The position numbers and the translations under genes were made by a program. This document shows positions 43,551-51,754 of a stretch of 64,000 nucleotides of DNA, piece by piece. The DNA is from an uncultured Lachnospiraceae bacterium. Lineage in GTDB: Bacteria; Bacillota; Clostridia; Lachnospirales; Lachnospiraceae. The stretch lies in the NCBI GenBank assembly GCA_910588125.1, contig CAJUPI010000001.1:1-64000 (forward strand). Direction: 5' to 3'. A model generated the notes under the pieces. The model was not told the DNA's origin and searched no databases. It saw only the letters and a program-made list of their open reading frames with translations. Position 1 is the stretch's first letter. Each line of letters opens with the position of its first letter.

Positions 43551-43605
43551 AAAAAGGGGAGTGTTGCAAAATAAGTCATTTGCCATTTTGCAACATCCCC
43601 TTTAT
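43551..43605 (+). terminator. Hairpin between the binding-protein and permease genes
   Basis: Arms AAAGGGGAGTGTTGCAAAAT and ATTTTGCAACATCCCCTTTA, then a T-rich run. It lies inside the operon, so it probably causes partial termination, giving more binding protein than permease. It carries the shared GTTGCAAAATA core. Confidence 0.7.
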
Positions 43606-43633
43606 TATTTAAAGAAAGAACGAGGTAAAGATT

Positions 43634-44707
43634 ATGGGAAAAACAAAGTTAATCGATCCGGATGTGGTTCAGAAAAAGCTGTCTGTGTTAGAGCCACGTC
43701 TGGCTGAGCTTCAAAGGCTGGCTGAGGCAGAAACAGATGAAAAAAAGAGGCTGAGGCTGGGAAGGCAGTTGGAGCGGACAAGGGATAAGATCCGTCAGGC
43801 CAAGACCGGTGAGCGGTTCAGCCGTCAGACAAAACGGGATATGGTAGCATATTCTTTTATTGCGCCTAATTTTATCGGATTTGCGATATTTACCTTGGGG
43901 CCGGTGATTTTTGCATTTGTGCTGGCATTCATAAAATGGGACGGCAATAATGCCATGGAATTCGCGGGACTGAATAATTTCGCCATGATGTTCGGTAACA
44001 AACGGTTTCTGGCCGCCCTGCGCAACACAATTGTTTACTGTGTTGCCACAGTCCCCTTTACGCTGGCAGCCGCCCTGGCTTTAGCTGTACTTTTAAACCA
44101 GAAGATTAAAGGGCGAAACTTTTTTAGGACTGTCAGCTTCTTCCCTTACGTGGCATCTTTAGTGGCAGTGGCAGCTGTCTGGAACATGCTTTTTTCTCCG
44201 GCCAAAAGCGGGCCGGTCAACATGATTCTCTATCATCTGGGCGTTGCGTCAAAAAGCCTGCCTAAATGGTCGGCGGATAAAAACTGGGTAATGTTTACCG
44301 TGGTGATGTTCTCGGTCTGGAAAAATATGGGCTATTATATGGTCATTTACCTGGCAGGCCTGCAGGGAATCAATGGAGAACTCTATGAAGCCTGTGGGCT
44401 GGACGGCGCTAATACCTGGCAGCGTTTCTGGTATATTACCCTGCCTCAGCTAAGGCCGACCACCTTTTTTGTGACTATCATACTTACCATCAACTGTTTC
44501 AAGGTCTATGACATCGTTTACATGCTGGCCGGCGGCAATACGGGAGTGCTGAACGAGTCAGCTATTGTACTGGTATACCACATCTATGAGGAAGCATTCC
44601 GCAACTGGAATCTCGGATATGCAAGTGCCTGTGCGATGGTGCTGTTTCTCATGGTACTGGCCATTACTTTGGTCCAGTTCCGTGGAGAAAAGAAATATGC
44701 CAATTAG
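43634..44707 (+). CDS. Sugar ABC transporter permease (MalF/UgpA type)
   Basis: A 357-residue inner-membrane permease with six core helices from about residue 75. The EAA loop is EACGLDGANTWQRFWYITLPQ. The first 70 residues are a charged, coiled-coil-like cytoplasmic extension (LEPRLAELQRLAEAETDEKKR), longer than usual for the family. ATG follows GAGGTAAAGATT. It pairs with the next permease. No ATPase gene is present, so a shared MsmX-type ATPase elsewhere is likely. Confidence 0.88.
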   Translation: MGKTKLIDPDVVQKKLSVLEPRLAELQRLAEAETDEKKRLRLGRQLERTRDKIRQAKTGERFSRQTKRDMVAYSFIAPNFIGFAIFTLGPVIFAFVLAFIKWDGNNAMEFAGLNNFAMMFGNKRFLAALRNTIVYCVATVPFTLAAALALAVLLNQKIKGRNFFRTVSFFPYVASLVAVAAVWNMLFSPAKSGPVNMILYHLGVASKSLPKWSADKNWVMFTVVMFSVWKNMGYYMVIYLAGLQGINGELYEACGLDGANTWQRFWYITLPQLRPTTFFVTIILTINCFKVYDIVYMLAGGNTGVLNESAIVLVYHIYEEAFRNWNLGYASACAMVLFLMVLAITLVQFRGEKKYAN

Positions 44708-44720
44708 AGAGGAGCCATAA

Positions 44721-45557
44721 ATGAAGATTACAAATACAAAAACAAGAGTCCTGCGGGTGGTTCTCTACGTGGTGCTGATCGCCCTGGCTCTGGTGATGCT
44801 GGTGCCTTTTGCGTGGATGCTTTCAGCATCTTTTAAGCTGGACAAAGACGTATTTATTTTTCCGATTGAGTGGATACCAAAAAATCCCCGGTGGCAGAAT
44901 TATATCGATATCTGGAGCAAGATACCATTGATGACATTTGTGCTGAATACGGTGAAGCTGACTTTAATTGTGACCTTTTTGCAGCTCCTTACCAGCAGCT
45001 TTGCTGCCTATGCCTTTGCCAAGCTGGAGTTTAAAGGCAGGGATTTGCTGTTTCTGGCCTATATCGCCACGATTGCTGTGCCGTGGCAGGTATATATGGT
45101 GCCGCAGTTTATGATGATGCGGTCTATGGGACTGGCCGATACCCATTTGGCAATTATCTTTCTGCAGGCGTTTTCAGCCTTTGGGGTATTTATGATGAAG
45201 CAGTTTTATGAAGGGATTCCCACGGAGCTGTGCGAGGCGGCCAGAATTGACGGAATGACGGAATATCAGATCTGGTATCGAATCATGCTGCCGTTGTCAA
45301 AGCCGTCCCTGTCCACACTGACAATTTTTACGTTTGTGAATACCTGGAATGACTTTTTGGGGCCGTTAATTTATCTGACAACAGAATCGAAGAAGACCTT
45401 ACAGCTGGGGTTGAGGATGTTTATCAGCCAGTTTGGATCGGAATATGGATTAATTATGGCGGCTTCGGTGCTGAGTCTGATCCCGGTATTGATTGTATTC
45501 TTGTCGCTGCAAAAATACTTTGTGGAAGGAGTGGCAGCTTCCGGAGTAAAGGGATAA
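44721..45557 (+). CDS. Sugar ABC transporter permease (MalG/UgpE type)
   Basis: A 278-residue permease with six transmembrane helices. The EAA loop is CEAARIDGMTEYQIWYRIMLP, and VPFAWMLSASFK near residue 30 and the C-terminal QKYFVEGVAASGVKG are typical. ATG follows AGAGGAGCCATAA, 13 bases after the previous stop. It completes the importer channel. Confidence 0.88.
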   Translation: MKITNTKTRVLRVVLYVVLIALALVMLVPFAWMLSASFKLDKDVFIFPIEWIPKNPRWQNYIDIWSKIPLMTFVLNTVKLTLIVTFLQLLTSSFAAYAFAKLEFKGRDLLFLAYIATIAVPWQVYMVPQFMMMRSMGLADTHLAIIFLQAFSAFGVFMMKQFYEGIPTELCEAARIDGMTEYQIWYRIMLPLSKPSLSTLTIFTFVNTWNDFLGPLIYLTTESKKTLQLGLRMFISQFGSEYGLIMAASVLSLIPVLIVFLSLQKYFVEGVAASGVKG

Positions 45558-45593
45558 GAGAATACGGGATATCGGATGGAATGAGGTGATTTT

Positions 45594-46775
45594 ATGAGTT
45601 GGATTACACAACAAAAACTGATGGATAAACCAAGGCTTTCTTCTGAAGAGGTGGAGCAGGCACTGGATTTGGCATCGAATCTGGTGCTTCAGAATCTGCC
45701 TGTATTTACTGACCGTTTTCCCAGAGCTTACAGTGAAAATGGCTTTTATCCTGCTACAGAAAACCTGGACTGGACCACAGGATTCTGGACAGGAGAGGTG
45801 TGGCTGGCTTACGAGCATACAGGAAAAAAGGAGCTTTTACAGGCAGGACAGGTACAAATGGATAGCTTTCTGGACCGGATTAAAAGAAAACAGGATGTGG
45901 AAACTCATGACCTGGGTTTTTTATATTCGCCTTCCTGCGTGGCGGGATATAAACTGACAGGAAGCGAGGCGGGACGTAAGGCCGCCTTGATGGCAGCCAG
46001 AGAGCTGGCCGGGCGTTTTCATGAAAAAGGAGAATTTATTCAGGCGTGGGGGAAACTGGGAGCACCGGATAATTACCGCCTGATTATCGATTGCCTGTTG
46101 AATTTACCGCTTCTCTACTGGGCATTTGAGGAAACAGGAGAGGAGCGATACCGGGCTGTGGCCGAGAAACATATCCATACGGCGCTGGCAAATGTAATTC
46201 GAGATGATTTTTCCACCTGGCATACTTTTTTCTTCGACCGGGAAACGGGGAAGCCAGATCATGGGGCTACTTGCCAGGGATATCGGGATGGTTCGGCCTG
46301 GGCCAGAGGGCAGGCATGGGGCGTGTACGGTACGGCCATCGGCTACCGGTACACAAAGCGCCAGGAATATATTCCGGTATTTGAGGGGGTTACCGATTAT
46401 TTCCTGAGCCATCTGCCGGAGGATCTGGTGCCTTTCTGGGATTTGGAATTCGGAGACGGGGATGAACAGCCGAAGGATTCTTCTTCGGCGGCGATTGCTG
46501 CCTGTGGAATGCTGGAGATGGCTAAGTATCTGGATGAAGCGCCGGCGGATTATTATCGGGGAATGGCCGGAAGGTTAATGAAATCACTGGTGGATTCTTA
46601 TGCTGTAAAAAATGCAAAGGTTTCCAATGGACTGGTGCTTCACAGTACCTACTCCAATCATTCGCCTTTTAATACCTGCAATCATTATGGAGTGGATGAG
46701 TGTAATATCTGGGGGGATTATTTCTACATGGAAGCATTAACCAGATTACATAAGGATTGGCAAGTATATTGGTAA
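45594..46775 (+). CDS. Unsaturated glucuronyl hydrolase, GH88
   Basis: A 393-residue cytoplasmic alpha/alpha-barrel enzyme that removes the unsaturated uronic acid from oligosaccharides made by polysaccharide lyases. The two catalytic Asp residues are probably D106 in ETHDLGFLY and D166 in YRLIIDCLLN. WTTGFWTGEVWLAYE and GSAWARGQAWGVYG are family motifs. The start follows GAGGTGATTTT. Together with the lyase that follows and the beta-glucuronidase, it fits degradation of glycosaminoglycans such as heparan sulfate, hyaluronan or chondroitin. Confidence 0.88.
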   Translation: MSWITQQKLMDKPRLSSEEVEQALDLASNLVLQNLPVFTDRFPRAYSENGFYPATENLDWTTGFWTGEVWLAYEHTGKKELLQAGQVQMDSFLDRIKRKQDVETHDLGFLYSPSCVAGYKLTGSEAGRKAALMAARELAGRFHEKGEFIQAWGKLGAPDNYRLIIDCLLNLPLLYWAFEETGEERYRAVAEKHIHTALANVIRDDFSTWHTFFFDRETGKPDHGATCQGYRDGSAWARGQAWGVYGTAIGYRYTKRQEYIPVFEGVTDYFLSHLPEDLVPFWDLEFGDGDEQPKDSSSAAIAACGMLEMAKYLDEAPADYYRGMAGRLMKSLVDSYAVKNAKVSNGLVLHSTYSNHSPFNTCNHYGVDECNIWGDYFYMEALTRLHKDWQVYW

Positions 46776-46801
46776 AGCATGACGGCGGTGAAAGGAGTAA
46801 G

Positions 46802-48955
46802 ATGACAAAACAGGAATTTTTTGCGAGAGGAAAAGAATACTTTTTTGTAAAGGATCCGGAAAAAGCAGCTGAGTACTGCTGGGAACATTGGCCGGAAGAT
46901 TGCGAACATATTATAAAAATGGCATCAGCAGTGTGCAGAAATGAATTTTTGTTTGATTTGCCGCATGATCTGGAGCAGACCTGGGAGCCGGTCTGCTTTG
47001 AGCCGGAAGGCCTGGTGGATTGGGAGTATCGCCCGGACAGTGATCCGGAATTCAGCTATCAGTTTAATCGTCATCGTTTTTTTATTTGCCTGGGGCAGGC
47101 GTATTGGCTGACAAAGGACGAAACATATGTTCATCATTTCCTGCGGCTTTTAACGGATTGGATGAAACGAATAAAACGGACACCAGAGACAGAAAAGACA
47201 GCCTGGCGGATATTAGAGGCAGGATTCCGGGGAGAATACTGGACAAAGGCTATCCGATATTTTGTGGAAAGCCCGCTGATCACAGATGAGGTGATCAATG
47301 ATTTTTATCACAGCCTGGTGGAGCATGCAGAATACATTATAGAAATGCATTCCCCTTATCGCTATATCAGCAATTGGGGAGTACTGGAAAACCATGGCCT
47401 ATTTGAGATCGGGATTGCCATGCCGGATGAGGAAAGACGAAACCGATATACATCCATTGCTATGGAACATCTGGAAATCCAGGCCAAAATGCAGATTTTG
47501 GGAGATGGAGTACAGTGGGAGCAGTCTCCTATGTATCACAACGAAGTCTTCCATTGTTTTGAAGACGTACTGATTTTGGCATACCGCAATCGGATTCCGG
47601 TATCGGATTCTTTTCAGCAGGCAGTAAGGAGGATGGCTTATGTCGATCTGGCATGGCAGAAACCGGATGGACGGGAATTTATGATGGGAGACAGCGATGA
47701 CATGGATCTTCGTGATTATCTGAGCGTCGCCGCCTGGCTGTTTCAGGATCCGGTACTCAAATCCGGAGGACGATCCGTGCTGGATTATGAAAGTGTCTGG
47801 GATATCGGAGTGGCAGAGGCAAAAGAATATGAGGCCATAAAAGCTGTGAAGCCGGAATTTTTATCGGCGGCGCTGACCGATTCCGGAAATTATTATTTGC
47901 GAAGCGGTTGGGATAAAGATTCCAATGTGCTACATTTCCACTGTGGGACTATGGGCGCCGGACATGGACATTCGGATAAGCTGCATGTGGATTTGGTGGT
48001 CCGGGGAGAGGACGTACTGACCGATTCCGGACGATGCACCTATGCAATGGATAAAGGCCGGTTTGATTTTAAGAATCCGGAAGCTCACAATACGATTACT
48101 GTGGATGGAAAATACTTTACGGTTTGTAAGGATTCCTGGGAATGCAGCAAACTATGCCAGCCGGTCAAGCAGCTTCACAAATTTGCTGGCGGATATGAGT
48201 TTGTCCAGGGCGGGCATCTGGGGTATCTGGATTTACCGGGCGGTGTTTTTGTAAACCGGAAAATTGTCTGGATTAAGCCGGATCTATATGTGATTATGGA
48301 TGAATTGTACAGCGGAGATCTCCATAGCTATCAGCAATACTGGAATCTCAGCGAGAAGGGACAGGTAAAGCTGAGTGAGTATCATCCGGTAGAGGAAATA
48401 AAGCTTCCGGGATTGGAGGCAGCCGGCAGCCCGGATCCAACGATTCACCGGAGCGGACATAAGGAAGAGAAAAATACAGGTTATGGAGAAACTATCGGAA
48501 CTGGAGCCGTGCAGACGGCTGATTTTATCGGGGAAAAAGCCCAGGCCAGATTCTTCTTTCTGACACCGGAAGCGCAGGCAGAAATACTTCCTGGCAAAAT
48601 CGCCCGCCACTATAATCAACAGGAAACACGGCAAAAAATACGGGTAACTATAAAAGGAGAGGGCTTTACTTCTCTTCTGACTGTAATACAGACTGGTGAA
48701 GCCGGAAAGCTGCCGGAATGTCGGGTGAAAAAGCTGCCGGTAAAATCAGCTTTGAAGGGAATTTATTATCCAGATTTTATGGCTGAAGGATTAAAAATCC
48801 TGGCAGATGACAAAGAATATGTGGTGATTATCTGTCATCAGGAGGTGAATTCTCCCACAGATCTGGAGGAAGCGGATGGATGTCTAGGTTACGGAAATGT
48901 GATTGTATTTGATAAAGCAGAGACTGATAAAGTGGGAACCGTGCTTTGCTGGTAG
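46802..48955 (+). CDS. Heparinase II/III-family polysaccharide lyase
   Basis: A 717-residue protein without a signal peptide, so it probably works on imported oligosaccharides. The N-terminal alpha/alpha toroid carries WGVLENHGLFEIG and EQSPMYHNEV, which supply Asn/His/Tyr catalytic candidates. The beta-sandwich part begins with the heparinase II/III signature HCGTMGAGHGHSDKLHVDL and DSGRCTYA. ATG 46802 follows AAAGGAG. The frame runs upstream to 46757 without a ribosome site. The precise PL family and substrate (heparin/heparan, chondroitin or hyaluronan) cannot be set from sequence alone. Confidence 0.82.
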   Translation: MTKQEFFARGKEYFFVKDPEKAAEYCWEHWPEDCEHIIKMASAVCRNEFLFDLPHDLEQTWEPVCFEPEGLVDWEYRPDSDPEFSYQFNRHRFFICLGQAYWLTKDETYVHHFLRLLTDWMKRIKRTPETEKTAWRILEAGFRGEYWTKAIRYFVESPLITDEVINDFYHSLVEHAEYIIEMHSPYRYISNWGVLENHGLFEIGIAMPDEERRNRYTSIAMEHLEIQAKMQILGDGVQWEQSPMYHNEVFHCFEDVLILAYRNRIPVSDSFQQAVRRMAYVDLAWQKPDGREFMMGDSDDMDLRDYLSVAAWLFQDPVLKSGGRSVLDYESVWDIGVAEAKEYEAIKAVKPEFLSAALTDSGNYYLRSGWDKDSNVLHFHCGTMGAGHGHSDKLHVDLVVRGEDVLTDSGRCTYAMDKGRFDFKNPEAHNTITVDGKYFTVCKDSWECSKLCQPVKQLHKFAGGYEFVQGGHLGYLDLPGGVFVNRKIVWIKPDLYVIMDELYSGDLHSYQQYWNLSEKGQVKLSEYHPVEEIKLPGLEAAGSPDPTIHRSGHKEEKNTGYGETIGTGAVQTADFIGEKAQARFFFLTPEAQAEILPGKIARHYNQQETRQKIRVTIKGEGFTSLLTVIQTGEAGKLPECRVKKLPVKSALKGIYYPDFMAEGLKILADDKEYVVIICHQEVNSPTDLEEADGCLGYGNVIVFDKAETDKVGTVLCW

Positions 48956-48981
48956 GTAAAAACAAGCCTGTATAAAATAAG

Positions 48982-49160
48982 GGAAGAGGATGCTGCAAAA
49001 TAAGGCCCCCGTCATTTCTCTTATCCAGTGTCCGGCTGTTCACGAACATTCTGTTTGATATTGACGGACTTTGTCCGTTAAGAGCAGACTGTGTGTACGT
49101 GAACCGCCCGAACACAGGATAGAGAAATGATGGGGGCCTTATTTTGCAGCATCCTCTTCC
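48982..49160. repeat. 179-base palindromic repeat, copy 1
   Basis: Outer arms 48982-49026 and 49117-49160 are nearly perfect inverted complements (start GGAAGAGGATGCTGCAAAATA). The inner part, about 49011-49130, is the reverse complement of an element at 63200-63306. Sequence shared by both includes TTCACGAACAT, CCGGCTGTTC and AGTCCG or its complement. There is no coding potential. It fills the gap between the lyase and the MMPL transporter and probably terminates the lyase transcript. Confidence 0.8.
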
Positions 49161-49227
49161 TTGTATTTAAAATAAATAGAATCACTGTTCAGGAAACGAA
49201 AAAGAACCAAAGCCTTATCAAAAAGGA

Positions 49228-49256
49228 TTGATCATTTTTTATTTAGGAAGTATGAT
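49228..49256 (+). promoter_or_regulatory. Probable promoter of the MMPL operon
   Basis: -35 TTGATC (49228-49233), 17-base spacer, -10 TATGAT (49251-49256). Transcription would begin near 49263, which excludes a TTG start at 49265 and favours ATG 49295. Confidence 0.5.
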
Positions 49257-49294
49257 ATAGCATATTGAACGCGGAAGGAGCAGAAATAAGCAAT

Positions 49295-51754
49295 ATGGGA
49301 CATAAGATTGACCGCAATAATTTCATGATGCAGCTGGCGACGTTCGTGGTGAATAAACGAAATGCTTTTGTCGTTCTGTTTGCAATTGCATGTATTTATT
49401 GCCTGACAACCTTAAACCGGGCTAAGGTAAATACGGAACTGACGGATTATCTGCCGGATACCACTGAGACCAGGCAGGGACTGGATATCATGGAGGAGGA
49501 GTTTACTACCTTTGGCTCTGCCAAAATCCTGGTGACAAATATTACATATGAGAAAGCGTTGGCGGAAGCGAAGGCGTTGGAGGAAATCCGGGGAATCTCT
49601 TCCGTCAGCTTTTTTGACTGGGAAAAAGCGGATGACACTTATGAGGATCAGGAAATTACTGATTATTATAAGGATGCCTGTGCACTCTATACCCTTACCT
49701 TTGAGGAGGAAGAGGATACCGAGCTATCGCAGAGAGCGATAGCCAATGTGCGTGAACACCTAAAGGATTATCAGGTGTTTTTTTACACAACAGTGGATAA
49801 GGATGACAGTGCTGCACTGAAAGAGGACATGAAGGGAATTCTGGCAGTGGCGGCGGCCATCATTCTTTTGGTACTGCTTTTTACCTCCGGGACTTATATG
49901 GAAATCGTCATTTTTATGATGACCTTTATTGTGGCAATCGTATTGAATACCGGGACTAATTTCTGGTTTGGCGAGATTTCTTTTGTGACCAATGCAGTGG
50001 CGGCTGTGCTTCAGCTGGCACTTTCCATTGATTATGCGATTATCCTGTTTCATCGTTTTATGGAAGAACATGAGACAAAGGAAACCATAGAGGCGGTAAC
50101 GGTAGCGCTCAGCAAGGCAATTCCGGAGATTTCCTCTAGCAGCCTGACTACTGTATCCGGTATGATTGCTCTGATGCTGATGCAGTTTGGCATTGGGATG
50201 GATCTGGGCCGCGTATTGACAAAAGCGATTGTTTTCAGCCTGATTACAGTCTTCTTTTTGATGCCGGCGATGATTGTGATGTCTTCCAAATGGATAGAAA
50301 AAACAGTGCATCGCAGTTTTGTACCATCGATTCGCCTCTGGGGTCAGTTGGTAGTGAAGACCCGGTATCTGGTGCTGCCTGTTTTTGTGGCAGTAATGAT
50401 CGGCGGGTGTATTCTTTCTAACCGCTGTGAGTATGTCTATGATCACAGCTCCATCGAAGCGGATAAGATGAATGAATATATGACTTCCCGGGTAAGGATT
50501 GAAAAAACTTTTGAGGTGACCAATACAATGGCGCTGGTGGTGCCTAAAGGGGACTATCAGAAGGAAGCCCGGATCATTGAAAGCCTGGAACAAATCGATC
50601 GGGTGGATACGGTTCTTGGCCTCAGCAATATTGAGGTAGATGATGATGGAAAATACATATTGGTCAATGAATTGAAACCGCGGGAGTTTGCCGAGGTTTC
50701 TGATGTAGATCTGGATTTGGTGCGTCTTTTGTATCAGTTTTATGCCATTGATCGGGAGCAATACGGCGCTTTTATGAAAAATCTCGATGAATACCGGATT
50801 CCGATTATTGATATGGTGGATTTTATCTACGATCAAAAGGAAAAAGGCGCCATCGATTTGGATGAGGATCTGTCCGAGGATGTGGATGACCTCCATGAAG
50901 CGCTCAGCAATGCCAGAAAGCAGCTGGAGGGAGAGCATTATTCCCGAATTGTATTTACCATGACTGGGCCTATCGAGGGAGAAGAGACGTTTCAGATCAT
51001 TGATCAGATCCGTGACATTGCCAAACATTATTATGACGAGGCTTATGTGGTGGGAGATTCCACCAGTGATTATGACCTGAGTAAATCCTTCCGGACAGAT
51101 AATGTAAAGATCAGTGTTTTGACAGCGCTTTTTGTAGGAATTATTCTTTTGTTCACATTCCAGTCAGCAGGCCTGCCTATCATGCTGGTACTTACTATCC
51201 AGAGCAGCATCTGGATCAATTTTTCGATTCCGCCGTTAAAGGGCAGTACTATGTTTTTTCTCAGCTATCTGATTGTCAGTGCAATTCAGATGGGTGCTAC
51301 CATCGATTATGCTATCGTGATCACCAGCCGTTATATGGATTTGCGCAAACAGATGGCCAATCGCCGGCAGGTGGTGATAGAAGCGTTAAATCAGGCATTT
51401 CCTACAGTTGCCACCTCAGGGACTATTTTGACTTGTGCCGGCTTTGCTGTGGGAAGGCTCACTTCCAATGCCATCATTGCTTCTCTTGGCAAGGCTTTGG
51501 GAGCCGGGACGCTGGTATCTATCATTCTGGTGATGACCGTGTTGCCACAGATTTTACTGGTGTTTGACTGGCTAATTGATCGCACAGAATTTAACCGGGG
51601 AGCGGTAAAGCAGGAGGAAACGGCAACCAAAAAGCCAGAGCCAAATGAGGAACTCATAAAGGCCGACGAGAACAGAGGAGAGGAGAATGGGCAAATGTCT
51701 GCGCCAGTGATATCCCAGGGAAAAGGAGGTGCTGAAAATGAAGAGAATAATTAA
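49295..51754 (+). CDS. MMPL/RND-family transporter
   Basis: An 819-residue membrane protein with the RND repeat: TM1 (about 22-42), an extracellular domain (to about 175), TM2-6, TM7 (about 360), a second extracellular domain, and TM8-12. Both halves keep the Asp-Tyr proton-relay pair of MmpL3-type proteins: SIDYAIILFHRF (near 246) and TIDYAIVITSRY (near 671). Such proteins export lipids or lipid-like molecules. AGGAG (49276-49280) stands 14 bases before the ATG, a long spacing. The last 16 bases overlap a secreted GLUG/coiled-coil protein, so the two probably work together. Confidence 0.85.
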   Translation: MGHKIDRNNFMMQLATFVVNKRNAFVVLFAIACIYCLTTLNRAKVNTELTDYLPDTTETRQGLDIMEEEFTTFGSAKILVTNITYEKALAEAKALEEIRGISSVSFFDWEKADDTYEDQEITDYYKDACALYTLTFEEEEDTELSQRAIANVREHLKDYQVFFYTTVDKDDSAALKEDMKGILAVAAAIILLVLLFTSGTYMEIVIFMMTFIVAIVLNTGTNFWFGEISFVTNAVAAVLQLALSIDYAIILFHRFMEEHETKETIEAVTVALSKAIPEISSSSLTTVSGMIALMLMQFGIGMDLGRVLTKAIVFSLITVFFLMPAMIVMSSKWIEKTVHRSFVPSIRLWGQLVVKTRYLVLPVFVAVMIGGCILSNRCEYVYDHSSIEADKMNEYMTSRVRIEKTFEVTNTMALVVPKGDYQKEARIIESLEQIDRVDTVLGLSNIEVDDDGKYILVNELKPREFAEVSDVDLDLVRLLYQFYAIDREQYGAFMKNLDEYRIPIIDMVDFIYDQKEKGAIDLDEDLSEDVDDLHEALSNARKQLEGEHYSRIVFTMTGPIEGEETFQIIDQIRDIAKHYYDEAYVVGDSTSDYDLSKSFRTDNVKISVLTALFVGIILLFTFQSAGLPIMLVLTIQSSIWINFSIPPLKGSTMFFLSYLIVSAIQMGATIDYAIVITSRYMDLRKQMANRRQVVIEALNQAFPTVATSGTILTCAGFAVGRLTSNAIIASLGKALGAGTLVSIILVMTVLPQILLVFDWLIDRTEFNRGAVKQEETATKKPEPNEELIKADENRGEENGQMSAPVISQGKGGAENEENN

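Noticed and set aside
48828..49115. Small minus-strand protein of 95 residues
   Set aside because: Its reading frame runs through the palindromic repeat and the end of the lyase gene, with no ribosome site.
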